Below, in pieces: positions 1 to 8,900 of a stretch of DNA of 18,563 nt; within the stretch, counting starts at the first letter, position 1, and every line of letters begins with the position of its first letter. The translations under genes and the position numbers were made by a program. Below the pieces are notes generated by a model. It was not told the origin of the DNA. It saw nothing but the letters and a program-made list of their open reading frames with translations, and did not search any database. Origin of the DNA: JALJPB01 sp963933115 (lineage in GTDB: Bacteria; Pseudomonadota; Gammaproteobacteria; Enterobacterales; Alteromonadaceae); NCBI GenBank assembly GCA_963933115.1, contig CAWVSL010000048.1, positions 1 to 18,563 of the forward strand, read 5' to 3'.

Positions 1-31
1 TTAATGTCAGGAGATTATTCGTTACGTGCGT

Positions 32-511
32 TTACTTACTCGTTAATTCGGAAAATATTGCTTTTGTCATTTCAGCTAAATTTTCTGCTGACAACTCAAT
101 TTCTAAGCCTCGCTTACCCCCGCTGACAAAAATTGTATCAAATAACTGACTAGTACTATCGATAATTGTTATTAAGGGCTTCTTTTGACCTAATGGGCTA
201 ACACCACCAAGTACATAGCCCGTACTTGACTCAACCCGCTTTTCCTCAGCCATTTTTACCTTTTTAGTCTTTAACGCTTTTGCCATTAATTTTAAATTAA
301 GTTGATATTCCACAGGGATAATAGCGACCGCTAATTGATCATTATTATTGATAATAGTACTAACAACCAATGTTTTAAAAACTCGTTTAGCATCTACTTT
401 GAGTTTCTCCGCGGCTTCTAAACCAAAAGAGCGAACATTAACATCATGACAATAATGATGAAGTTCAAAGGGGATTTTTTTCTTTTTAGCTTGTTTTACT
501 GCTGGCGTCAT
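32..511 (-). CDS. ybaK: Cys-tRNA(Pro)/Cys-tRNA(Cys) deacylase, YbaK/EbsC family
   Basis: The 159-aa product matches the single-domain YbaK family, which hydrolyses Cys-tRNA(Pro) made when prolyl-tRNA synthetase mischarges cysteine; it acts in the cytoplasm as a trans-editing factor. Visible hallmarks are the VFKTLV segment with Lys46 (the position of the family's essential lysine), the GGVSPLGQKK loop near residues 102-111 and the SGGKRGLEIEL stretch near the C-terminus. The length is that of a complete family member. The start ATG has only a weak GAG-type Shine-Dalgarno, and a perfect TATAAT on the minus strand (521-526) lies 9 nt upstream, so a very short leader is possible. The gene sits 43 bp downstream of the dodecin gene on the same strand and may also be read from it. 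Family assignment is firm; exact tRNA specificity is inferred. Confidence 0.93.
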   Translation of the reverse strand: MTPAVKQAKKKKIPFELHHYCHDVNVRSFGLEAAEKLKVDAKRVFKTLVVSTIINNNDQLAVAIIPVEYQLNLKLMAKALKTKKVKMAEEKRVESSTGYVLGGVSPLGQKKPLITIIDSTSQLFDTIFVSGGKRGLEIELSAENLAEMTKAIFSELTSK

Positions 512-554
512 TGATTGCTCATTATATAATCATTTAGTTAGTCACATCATAAGC

Positions 555-770
555 TTAATTTGCTTTAATTCTAAATCCTACTTTTAATGTTACTTGAAAA
601 TGAGCTACTTTGTCATTAATGATATGTCCTCGAGTATCAACTACTTCAAACCAATTCATATTTTTAACAGTAATCGAACATTCCGAAATAGCGTTGTTTA
701 TCGCCTCCTCAATACTATTGGGTGATGTACCAACAAGCTCAATTTTTTTATAGGTGTGATGATTAGTCAT
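555..770 (-). CDS. Dodecin family flavin-binding protein
   Basis: This 71-aa protein has the dodecin length and motif order: a first beta strand (YKKIELVGTS), one alpha helix (SIEEAINNAISE), then the pattern N-W-F-E-V-V-D-T-R-G-H-I and the terminal strand HFQVTLKVGFRI. Trp40 and Gln59 sit where dodecins stack and contact the isoalloxazine ring. Family members assemble into hollow dodecamers that sequester riboflavin, FMN or CoA and buffer free flavin in the cytoplasm. A Shine-Dalgarno-like AGGA lies 8 nt before the ATG. The gene is divergent from sbcD across a 139-bp intergenic region that contains a 9-bp inverted repeat. Which ligand is bound cannot be read from the sequence. Confidence 0.9.
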   Translation of the reverse strand: MTNHHTYKKIELVGTSPNSIEEAINNAISECSITVKNMNWFEVVDTRGHIINDKVAHFQVTLKVGFRIKAN

Positions 771-839
771 GATTTATATCCTAAAAATAGTTTATATTAA
801 GTTCTTTAAAGATAGTTCAGCTGTTACTTTTAACCAGTA

Positions 840-861
840 AATCAATATAAAAATATTGATT
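840..861. repeat. 9-bp perfect inverted repeat between dodecin gene and sbcD
   Basis: AATCAATAT (840-848) and ATATTGATT (853-861) are perfect inverted copies separated by AAAA. The right arm overlaps the predicted -35 element of sbcD. It has no U-tract and little GC, so it looks more like a protein-binding site than a terminator. The binding protein is unknown. Confidence 0.5.
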
Positions 862-883
862 ATTCAGTTAGAATACTTATAAA
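856..883 (+). promoter_or_regulatory. Candidate sigma-70 promoter of sbcDC
   Basis: TTGATT (856-861) and TATAAA (878-883) are separated by 16 nt and lie 27 nt before the sbcD ATG at 910. The predicted transcript would start near 890, giving a leader of about 20 nt. In AT-rich DNA such matches arise easily, so this is a prediction only. Confidence 0.4.
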
Positions 884-909
884 AATATCAAAGGCTTTTA
901 ATCGTTAAT

Positions 910-2220
910 ATGCGAATTCTTCATACATCTGACTGGCATCTTGGGCAACACTTTTATGGCAAAAGCCGAGCATCGGAACATCAGCAATTTTTAACTTGGT
1001 TATTATCACAAGTTCAGGTGATGAAAATTGAATGTGTGATTGTTGCTGGTGATATCTTTGATACCGGGACACCGCCAAGTTATGCTCGAGAAATGTATTT
1101 TGATTTTATCGTTAATATGCATAAAATAAAGTGTCAGCTAATTGTTTTAGCAGGTAATCATGATTCAGTTGCCATGCTTGGTGAATCAAAAAAAATATTA
1201 AGTAGCTTATCAACTCGTGTTATTCCTAATGCTACGGCTAATTTCGATGTAAATGATGATAGTGAAGTGATTAATGAACAAGTTTTTTATATCAGAGACC
1301 AACACAATGAACCCCAAGCCGTAATTTGTGCAATCCCATTTCTCCGCCCGCGTGATATTTTAAAAAGCCAAGCAGGTAAGTCTGCTAACGATAAAAGTCA
1401 ATCGCTTCAACAGGCAATTAAAGAACATTATAACCAGCTTTACCAACACGCTAAAAAACTGTCAATAATTAAAGGTATTAAAACATTGCCAATTATTGCC
1501 ACTGGGCATTTAACAACGGTTGGTGTAACTATTAGTGAATCGGTAAGGGATATTTATATTGGCACGTTAGAAGCCTTTCCTGCCAATGCATTTCCAAACG
1601 CTGATTATATCGCTTTAGGCCATATCCACAGGGCTCAAAAAGTGGCTAAGACAGAACATATCCGCTATTGTGGTTCACCAATACCGCTAAGTTTTGATGA
1701 AGCTAAGCAAGCAAAGAAAGTTCTGGTTGTTGACTTTATTCTAGATAAACTCGATACAGTGACTGAAATTCAGATTCCCTCTTTTCAGCCTATGATGATG
1801 GTAAAAACCACACTTAATGATTTGTCTGAGCTTGTGACTGAGCAAGTCAATCAGCTTGAAGAGTTTAAAGGTTGTCAGAAAGTATGGCTTGATATTGAAA
1901 TTGACAGTAGTGAATATTTACGAGACCTAAACAGCAGGATTGAACAGTTGGTTAGTGATTTACCTGTCGAAATTTTATTAGTTAGGCGCAGTAAAAAATC
2001 TCGACTATCAATGCCAAACAACCAAAAAAAAATCACCTTGAACGAACTTTCTTTAGCAGATGTTTTTAATACTCGTCTTGACCAAGAGACTTGGCAAACA
2101 AATGATGAGAAAGCACTGAGAGGTCGTTTAATTATCCTATTCCAACAAGCGATATCAGAAGTTAAATCCTTAGACCATAAACATACCGAAGAACAAGTAA
2201 AGCCTGAGGTTGAACGATGA
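910..2220 (+). CDS. sbcD: SbcCD nuclease subunit D (Mre11-like phosphoesterase)
   Basis: This 436-aa protein is the nuclease half of SbcCD, the bacterial Mre11-Rad50 complex, which cleaves hairpins and processes blocked double-strand DNA ends using Mn2+. The calcineurin-type phosphoesterase motifs are all present in order: SDWHLG with Asp8 and His10, AGDIFD with Asp48, AGNHDS with Asn83 and His84, then the TGHLTT histidine and the LGHIHR motif near residue 236. The remaining C-terminal part matches the capping/SbcC-binding region. It is somewhat longer than the E. coli protein (about 400 aa). The ATG at 910 gives the canonical N-terminus MRILHTSDWHLG; the Shine-Dalgarno (AAGG at 891-894) is distant and weak. 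Its stop overlaps the sbcC start (ATGA, 2217-2220), implying translational coupling. Confidence 0.97.
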   Translation: MRILHTSDWHLGQHFYGKSRASEHQQFLTWLLSQVQVMKIECVIVAGDIFDTGTPPSYAREMYFDFIVNMHKIKCQLIVLAGNHDSVAMLGESKKILSSLSTRVIPNATANFDVNDDSEVINEQVFYIRDQHNEPQAVICAIPFLRPRDILKSQAGKSANDKSQSLQQAIKEHYNQLYQHAKKLSIIKGIKTLPIIATGHLTTVGVTISESVRDIYIGTLEAFPANAFPNADYIALGHIHRAQKVAKTEHIRYCGSPIPLSFDEAKQAKKVLVVDFILDKLDTVTEIQIPSFQPMMMVKTTLNDLSELVTEQVNQLEEFKGCQKVWLDIEIDSSEYLRDLNSRIEQLVSDLPVEILLVRRSKKSRLSMPNNQKKITLNELSLADVFNTRLDQETWQTNDEKALRGRLIILFQQAISEVKSLDHKHTEEQVKPEVER

Positions 2221-5200
2221 AAATATTAAGTTTAAGGTTTGAAAATATAAACGCTTTAAAAGGTGCGTGGAAGATTGATTTTACCCAATCACCTTTTGAT
2301 AGTTCAGGGGTATTTGCGATAACAGGTCCTACAGGCGCAGGAAAAACGACAATTTTAGATGCTATTTGTTTAGCTCTTTATCATCAAACCCCTAGGCTCA
2401 ATATATCAGATAAACAAAATCAATTGATGACGCGTCATACCTCTAATTGTTTAGCTGAAGTTGAATTTGAAGTTAAGGGTCAAGCTTATCGGGCTTTTTG
2501 GAGTCAACGACGAGCTAAGAATAAATCTGACGGTAATTTACAAAAACCCTTCGCTGAGTTGGCTATAATTAATAACGATGGTGATGATCAAATTATTGCC
2601 ACTAAAGTGTCACAAGTGCGAAACGACATAGCTAGGATAACGGGCTTAGATTTTTCTCGATTTACTAAATCTATGATGTTGTCGCAAGGACAATTTGCTG
2701 CATTTTTAAATGCTCCAGCTAATGAGCGAGCCGAATTACTCGAAGAATTGACGGGTAGTGAGATATATGGTCTGGTCTCACAACAAGTTTTTGAAAATCA
2801 CAAACAAGGTCACCATCAATTAAAGTTATTGCAAGCACAAAGTCAAGGCGCTAATTTATTATCAGCAGAGCAAGTTAGTGAGTTCGAACGCGAATTAGAA
2901 GAGATTAAAATACAGCAAGTTGGTCATGAGCAGTTACAGCAAAATTGGCAGAATGTATATCTATGGCAATGTAAACTTATTGAAAAGCAACAACTACTTG
3001 AAGAAGCACTATCTCATTTGAAATTAGCCGAGTTTCAAGAGTTTGAAGCTAAAGATGAGCTGATTAAACTTGAGTTGTCAGAGCCAGCTGAGAACCTTCG
3101 GTCATCTTTTAAACACTATCAACTGCTACTAAAACATTGCCAGTTACAGCAACAAAGTACTGAGCAAATTGCTAAAAATTTCCAACAAAATGAGCAGCTC
3201 AATAAAACTCTAGTGGTAAAGTTTGCTAAATTGACCGAAGAGCTGTTAATCAAAGAGCAAGCTTTTGTCATAACTGAAACACTTATTGTTGAAAAAATCA
3301 TGCCTCTTGATAGTGATATTAGCTATCAAAACCAGGCAATTAATGAATTAAAAGTTGAACAAGAAAATATTGAAATTAAGGTTGCTGATTTAACTAAAAA
3401 AAAGGAGAGTTTAGTACTAGAAAACACTCAACATAGTAATGAATTACTGGCAATAAATGAATTTATACAGCAGCATAAATATGTTGAAGATTTATCAGGG
3501 AAATTACTACTATGGCAAAATCAATACCAAGGAATTGTTCAAGAAGGTGAATTAATTGCCGATTTTGATAGCCAATTATTGGCTTTGGATTATGATCAGA
3601 AAAAACTAGTAACTGAACATGAAGAACAATTAGTAAAATGCAGTTATAACGAACAAGCAGTTGTCCAATTATCAACCAGGGTAAAAAATAACCAAGACGC
3701 TAAAATAACTTTGTTTAACCAACAACCGCAGTTAAATGAATCGACTTTACAAGCTCATGTGCAAAACTTACAAAGTAGCCAGTCGATATCAAGTCAAATA
3801 GTGTTTAATGCTCAACGATTTGCCTTGTTAGTTAATGAAACAACTCAAAACCTAAAACAAATCACCCTTATCGAACAAAAATTAATCAAGATAGCGGCTG
3901 ATCTAGAACAATGTCGCAGTCAGTATCGAAATGAAAAAAGCCAAGTTGATGATCTTGAATTAATCATTAGTCAGCATCAATCTATCATGGCACTTAATCA
4001 ATATAGAGAAGATTTAGAAGCAGGGCAGTCTTGTCCCTTATGTGGTTCGACTGTTCATCCGGCCATCAATAAATACCAACAAGCTACTGTATTTCCTCAT
4101 CAAGAGCGATTACTTATCCACAAAGCTAAGTTGGCCGAGTTAGAAGACTACGGTAATGAAACTAAAGCATTAGTCGCAAGTTTAACGGCTCAAAAAGGGT
4201 CAATTAATACTAACGAAGATAAAAATCAAGAAGAACAACGGCAATTAAAATGCTTTTGGCAGGATAACCAGCAATCAACACTATTAAATTGTAGCCTAGC
4301 TGATTTAACCATAATTGAACAGTGGGCAGCGGAAACAGCATTACAGTACCAAACATTATTAACTTTTTCAGACTCGCTGCTTAGTATTAATAAGCAAGTT
4401 ATTGATAATCAGCAACAATTGTCGCGAGCTGAAAAACTACAATTGGTTGAAATAAATCAAGCTGATTTGTTAAACAAGGATCTAATAACAGTCAGTAAAC
4501 TAATTACAGAGAAAAAAAATATACTGGCGTTAAAAACTGCAGCACAGACTAATGACTGGAAAGAGTTATCTCTTAATATCAACGCTTTATTTTTGGGAAC
4601 TGATGGTAGTCATTTTAGTCGAGATAATTTTGAAGTCTGGTGGCAAGAGCAGCATAAGCTAGTTGGACGTTATCAACATGGATTACAGCAGCAAAGTCTG
4701 GAACAAGAAATTGTTAATCAAACGGTTCAAAAAATAGCGTTACTAAAAAATGAGTCTGACTTAGCTATTAACAAGTATCAACTTTTAACAACCAAACTAG
4801 ATGAATTAGTAAAGAATTACTTAAATTTGCTAACACAACGTAAAGTGTTATTTGCTGACCAAGATGTAAAACAAGTTCGTCAGCAAATATTAACATCAAA
4901 ACAACAAGCCGCATCAGTTTTAGCTGTTGAACAAAATAAATTAAATGAACAAACACAAGTGCTTAAAAGTCTGCAGGGGCAGCTTCAGGAGAGTCAAACA
5001 CAACTTCTTCAATTGAATAGACAACAAAGTCAAACCGTTGAGAGTTGGATCAAGCTGTTAGATGAAAGTGTCTTTACTGATGAACAACACTTTAAAAGTG
5101 CTTTATTACCTATTGAACAACGTGATAGCTTAAAAAAATTACAACAGAAAATATCAAATAATAAGCAACAAAGTATAGCGGTACATCAACAGAGTCAAAA

Positions 5201-5942
5201 ACAAGTGACGTTGTTATTGACAGAAAAGTCTCAATTAGATGTTGATTTGGTAGAAAAACCTTTTAATGAGTTAAGCCAAGAGATAGACAAGCACCAAGAA
5301 ATGAATAAGAAATTACAATTAAAAGAAGGGGAAATTAGTCAGATACTTAAGAATAATAATCAAGCACTCGAAAAGCAAAAATCACTTAATGAGGAAGTTG
5401 AACAACAACAATTTATTGTTGATGACCTATCACACTTAAGCTCATTGATAGGGTCTGCTCAAGGTGATAAATTCAGAAAATTTGCTCAAAGTTTAACATT
5501 AGCGCATTTAGTTTATTTAGCTAACCAACAGTTATTAAGATTACATGCTCGTTATCAACTACAATGCCAACCAAGTGATACTTTATCACTTGAAGTACTC
5601 GATACTTGGCAAGCTGATACGGTAAGAGATACCAAAACACTTTCAGGTGGTGAGAGCTTTTTAGTCAGTTTAGCATTAGCATTGGCGTTATCTGATCTGG
5701 TTAGTGCTAAAACAAGTATTGATTCATTATTTTTAGATGAAGGTTTTGGTACGCTTGATAATGAAACGTTGGAGATAGCACTCGATGCTTTGGATAACCT
5801 TAATGCCAGTGGAAAAATGATTGGTGTCATTAGTCATGTCGAAACACTAAAAGAGCGTATTTCCGTACAAATAAAAGTTAAAAAATATAGTGGTTTAGGG
5901 GTAAGTTGTTTGGATAAACAATTTGAATTCTCTTGTGAATAA
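2217..5942 (+). CDS. sbcC: SbcCD nuclease subunit C (Rad50-like SMC ATPase)
   Basis: SbcC is the ATPase and DNA-tethering half of SbcCD. The N-terminal lobe holds Walker A GPTGAGKTT (about residues 37-45) and a Q-loop near LSQGQFAAFL. A long glutamine-rich coiled coil follows, interrupted by the zinc hook CPLC (Cys606 and Cys609), through which two molecules dimerise. The C-terminal lobe carries the ABC signature LSGGES (1142-1147), Walker B with Asp1174-Glu1175 in FLDEGFGTLD, and the H-loop SHVE. At 1241 aa it is about 190 aa longer than the E. coli protein (about 1048), the extra length lying in the coiled-coil arms. The frame is uninterrupted. It overlaps sbcD by 4 nt, and the symporter gene starts 22 bp downstream with no terminator between. 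Confidence 0.97.
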   Translation: MKILSLRFENINALKGAWKIDFTQSPFDSSGVFAITGPTGAGKTTILDAICLALYHQTPRLNISDKQNQLMTRHTSNCLAEVEFEVKGQAYRAFWSQRRAKNKSDGNLQKPFAELAIINNDGDDQIIATKVSQVRNDIARITGLDFSRFTKSMMLSQGQFAAFLNAPANERAELLEELTGSEIYGLVSQQVFENHKQGHHQLKLLQAQSQGANLLSAEQVSEFERELEEIKIQQVGHEQLQQNWQNVYLWQCKLIEKQQLLEEALSHLKLAEFQEFEAKDELIKLELSEPAENLRSSFKHYQLLLKHCQLQQQSTEQIAKNFQQNEQLNKTLVVKFAKLTEELLIKEQAFVITETLIVEKIMPLDSDISYQNQAINELKVEQENIEIKVADLTKKKESLVLENTQHSNELLAINEFIQQHKYVEDLSGKLLLWQNQYQGIVQEGELIADFDSQLLALDYDQKKLVTEHEEQLVKCSYNEQAVVQLSTRVKNNQDAKITLFNQQPQLNESTLQAHVQNLQSSQSISSQIVFNAQRFALLVNETTQNLKQITLIEQKLIKIAADLEQCRSQYRNEKSQVDDLELIISQHQSIMALNQYREDLEAGQSCPLCGSTVHPAINKYQQATVFPHQERLLIHKAKLAELEDYGNETKALVASLTAQKGSINTNEDKNQEEQRQLKCFWQDNQQSTLLNCSLADLTIIEQWAAETALQYQTLLTFSDSLLSINKQVIDNQQQLSRAEKLQLVEINQADLLNKDLITVSKLITEKKNILALKTAAQTNDWKELSLNINALFLGTDGSHFSRDNFEVWWQEQHKLVGRYQHGLQQQSLEQEIVNQTVQKIALLKNESDLAINKYQLLTTKLDELVKNYLNLLTQRKVLFADQDVKQVRQQILTSKQQAASVLAVEQNKLNEQTQVLKSLQGQLQESQTQLLQLNRQQSQTVESWIKLLDESVFTDEQHFKSALLPIEQRDSLKKLQQKISNNKQQSIAVHQQSQKQVTLLLTEKSQLDVDLVEKPFNELSQEIDKHQEMNKKLQLKEGEISQILKNNNQALEKQKSLNEEVEQQQFIVDDLSHLSSLIGSAQGDKFRKFAQSLTLAHLVYLANQQLLRLHARYQLQCQPSDTLSLEVLDTWQADTVRDTKTLSGGESFLVSLALALALSDLVSAKTSIDSLFLDEGFGTLDNETLEIALDALDNLNASGKMIGVISHVETLKERISVQIKVKKYSGLGVSCLDKQFEFSCE

Positions 5943-5964
5943 TATAAATAAAAAAGGATAAAAA

Positions 5965-7374
5965 TTGAGTCAATTCATTAACTTTGCAAATGGGATTCTT
6001 TGGAACCATGTACTTATTTATGTTTTAGTACTTGGTGGCTTATGGTTCAGTTTTCGCCTTAAATTACTACAGTTTCGTCATTTTACTCACATGTTTCAAT
6101 TAATGAAAAGTAGTAATACTGCTGATAAATCTGGTATTTCTTCTTTTCAAGCACTAATGACAAGCTTGGCTGCTCGAGTTGGCACCGGTAATTTAGCGGG
6201 TGTTGCAATTGCTATCTCACTTGGGGGCCCCGGTGCTATATTTTGGATGTGGGTAATTGCATTGCTTGGTATGGCCACTGGCTATAGTGAAAGTTTACTG
6301 GGTCAGTTATATAAAGTTCGCGACAGTAATGGCGAGTTCAGAGGCGGACCTGCCTATTACATCAAAATGGGTTTAAATAAACCTTGGATAGCCGTTTTGT
6401 TTTCAATTTGTTTATTCATTGGTTATGGATTTGTTTTTAGCTCTGTACAAGCTAATACCATGGCTGATGCTCTCAACAATACCTACCAGATAAGTCCAAT
6501 GGTATCAGGCGTTGTCATTGTGTTGGTTGCTCTACCAATTGTTTTAGGGGGTGTTAGGACTGTTGCTAAAGTGTCGAGCCTATTAGTGCCAGTAATGGGG
6601 CTTACTTATTTATTAATTGCCTTAGTTATTTGTTTGATAAACATAGATAAGATTCCTGGCATATTTGCGCTAATTATTAATTCAGCCTTTGGTTTACAAG
6701 AAGCTGGTGGTGGCGCTATTGGTGCTGCAATTATTAACGGCATTAAACGAGGACTTTACTCAAATGAAGCTGGTTCTGGCACTGTACCTCATGCCGCAGC
6801 TTGTGCATCACCCAATCCACATCATCCAGCGGTTCAAGGTTATGTTCAAATGCTAGGGGTCTTTATTGATACTATTGTGATCTGTAGCGCTACTGCGGTG
6901 ATGATTTTACTTGTTTTAGGGCCAGAAACAAAGGCTCTAAATGGTATTAGGTTAACTCAGTTTGCCATGGCTGAACATGTTGGCAACTGGGGAGCTCACT
7001 TTGTCTCTATTGCTATTTGTTTGTTTTCTTTTACTTCGATTATTGCTAATTATGTTTACGCTGAAAATAATTTACATTACTTTAAGTTAGACAATAAAGC
7101 GGGTCGTTGGGGATTCACTTTTATTTTCCTATCTTTTACATTCTGGGGAACAGTGGCGGCCTTGCCAGACGTTTGGGCACTTGCTGACTTATCTTTAGGG
7201 TTAATGACACTGATAAACGTCGGTGTTATTTTGGCGTTGACTCCTACCATAGTTGCGGTAACAAAAGATTATAATCGTCAACGCAATGCAAAATCAGTGA
7301 TTAAATTTGTTGATGATAAAACCATTAAGATTCAAGGACAGTTAGAAAAAGGGATGTGGCAAAAGCCTAACTAG
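5965..7374 (+). CDS. Sodium:alanine/glycine symporter, AGCS family
   Basis: This 469-aa integral inner-membrane protein has about ten to eleven hydrophobic segments and belongs to the alanine-or-glycine:cation symporter family (AlsT/DagA/YaaJ type), which imports small neutral amino acids with Na+. The family signature is clear: AARVGTGNLAGVA near 69-81, GGPGAIFWMWVIALLG (87-102) and SNEAGSGTVPHAA (266-278). The start is TTG at 5965, chosen because the N-terminus aligns with the family, no ATG occurs before the first membrane segment, and AAGGA (5954-5958) is 6 nt upstream. It is probably read with sbcDC, although no functional link is expected. Its stop codon lies inside an 8-bp overlap with the convergent spoVR end. 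Exact substrate (Ala, Gly, Ser or Gln) is not determinable. Confidence 0.93.
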   Translation: MSQFINFANGILWNHVLIYVLVLGGLWFSFRLKLLQFRHFTHMFQLMKSSNTADKSGISSFQALMTSLAARVGTGNLAGVAIAISLGGPGAIFWMWVIALLGMATGYSESLLGQLYKVRDSNGEFRGGPAYYIKMGLNKPWIAVLFSICLFIGYGFVFSSVQANTMADALNNTYQISPMVSGVVIVLVALPIVLGGVRTVAKVSSLLVPVMGLTYLLIALVICLINIDKIPGIFALIINSAFGLQEAGGGAIGAAIINGIKRGLYSNEAGSGTVPHAAACASPNPHHPAVQGYVQMLGVFIDTIVICSATAVMILLVLGPETKALNGIRLTQFAMAEHVGNWGAHFVSIAICLFSFTSIIANYVYAENNLHYFKLDNKAGRWGFTFIFLSFTFWGTVAALPDVWALADLSLGLMTLINVGVILALTPTIVAVTKDYNRQRNAKSVIKFVDDKTIKIQGQLEKGMWQKPN

Positions 7375-8878
7375 CTAAGTCTTTAATAATTGGACAGTAT
7401 GCTATTACCTCATCTACCCCTTTGTCATTGGGTTGAACAAGCTTTACATTAAATTGCCAAAGATAATGTAAATGCTTGAGTACTTCAGCGCTTGAGTCGC
7501 CAAGAGGGATATTTTGATGAGGTATATGCCTTAATGTTAATGTTCTATCGCCACGAATATTGGCATTGATAATCTGAATGTTTGTTTCAAGGTTACTTAA
7601 ATTATATTGACTAGAGAGGGTTTCTCTAATTTTTTTATAGCCTACTTCATTATGAATAGCTGCAATCTCGACATAATCATTTTTTTCATCATCATGAATA
7701 TGAAAAAATTTAAAGTCTCTCATTAGTTTTGGCGATAGATACTGGCTAATAAAACTCTCATCTTTAAAGTTCTCCATAGCAAAGTGTAAAGTGTCTAACC
7801 AATTACTACCGGCAATGGTAGGAAACCACTGTTTATCCTCTTCTGTTGGCTGCTCACAAATTCTTCTAATATCGATAAACATATTAAAACCTAAGGCATA
7901 AGGATTTATACCTGAGTAATAGTCACTGTTGTAACTGGGTTGTGCAATGACACTGGTATGGCTATGTAAAAACTCAAGCATAAATTTTTCAGTGACTAAA
8001 CCTTCATCATATAAATGATTAATAATGGTGTAATGCCAAAAACATGCCCAACCTTCATTCATAACTTGGGTTTGCTTTTGAGGATAAAAGTACTGTGAAG
8101 TTTTTCTCACTATTCTAACAATTTCTCTTTGCCAAGGTTTTAATAAAGGAGCATTTTTTTCAATAAAGTAAAGAATATTTTCTTGGGGCTCACTAGGAAA
8201 GGAGCTGCTTTTTTGTTTTTGTTGTTCACTCTCTGATGGGATTGTTCGCCAAAGAGTATTGATTTGTGATTGTATATATCGCTCTCTCTCTGCTTGACGT
8301 TTGAGTTCTTCATCTAGGGATATTTTTTGTGGCCGTTTATAACGATCGACACCGTGATTCATTAACGCATGGCAGGCGTCTAATGTCGCTTCAACATCTG
8401 AAATGCCGTATTTTTCTTCACATACTGCAATATAGTTTTTAGCAAAAAGCTGATAATCAATTATAGATTCAGCATCTGTCCATGTTTTGAAGAGATAATT
8501 ACCTTTAAAAAACGAATTATGACCATAACATGCGTGTGCTATGACTAGCGCCTGCATAGTCATAGTGTTCTCTTCCATTAAGTAGGATATACAAGGATTT
8601 GAATTGATGACAATTTCATAAGCCAAACCCATATGACCTCGTTTATAGGTTTGTTCTGTTTGGATGAATTTTTTACCAAAAGTCCAATGATTATAACCAA
8701 TAGGCATTCCGATACTTGCATAAGCATCCATCATTTGTTCGGTAGTAATAACTTCAATCTGATTTGCATATGTGTCTAAACGATAATGTTCAGCTACGCG
8801 GGCAATTTCTTTTTGATATAAGGATAACTTATCAAAAGTCCAATCTGAATTATCATCAAGTGGTTTATTTATAGTCAT
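7367..8878 (-). CDS. spoVR: SpoVR family protein (YcgB-like)
   Basis: The 503-aa product is a full-length SpoVR protein (E. coli YcgB is about 510 aa). The family is named for a Bacillus gene needed for spore cortex formation, but this organism type does not sporulate and the biochemical role is unknown. Conserved blocks include WTFGKKF near 65-71, LMEEN near 100-104, HACYGH (His115, His120) followed by FFKGNYLF, NEGWACFWH (Glu275, His282) and SGINPYALGFNMF. The repeated His/Glu pattern would suit a metal site, which is inference. No signal peptide or membrane segment is seen, so it is cytoplasmic. It is the last gene of the prkA-yeaH-spoVR operon, 22 bp after yeaH, with Shine-Dalgarno AGGGA just before its ATG. 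Its stop overlaps the convergent symporter gene by 8 bp. Confidence 0.93.
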   Translation of the reverse strand: MTINKPLDDNSDWTFDKLSLYQKEIARVAEHYRLDTYANQIEVITTEQMMDAYASIGMPIGYNHWTFGKKFIQTEQTYKRGHMGLAYEIVINSNPCISYLMEENTMTMQALVIAHACYGHNSFFKGNYLFKTWTDAESIIDYQLFAKNYIAVCEEKYGISDVEATLDACHALMNHGVDRYKRPQKISLDEELKRQAERERYIQSQINTLWRTIPSESEQQKQKSSSFPSEPQENILYFIEKNAPLLKPWQREIVRIVRKTSQYFYPQKQTQVMNEGWACFWHYTIINHLYDEGLVTEKFMLEFLHSHTSVIAQPSYNSDYYSGINPYALGFNMFIDIRRICEQPTEEDKQWFPTIAGSNWLDTLHFAMENFKDESFISQYLSPKLMRDFKFFHIHDDEKNDYVEIAAIHNEVGYKKIRETLSSQYNLSNLETNIQIINANIRGDRTLTLRHIPHQNIPLGDSSAEVLKHLHYLWQFNVKLVQPNDKGVDEVIAYCPIIKDLAS

Positions 8879-8900
8879 ATCATTCCCTTTTCGATTTATG

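Noticed and set aside
4..126. Short plus-strand open frame starting at ATG 4 (40 codons)
   Set aside because: It runs antisense to the ybaK end for most of its length and has no ribosome site; probably chance.
5555..5830. 91-codon open frame antisense to the end of sbcC
   Set aside because: It lies fully opposite the conserved SbcC ATPase lobe, and its composition (Ser/Leu/Lys runs) is that of a reverse-frame shadow.
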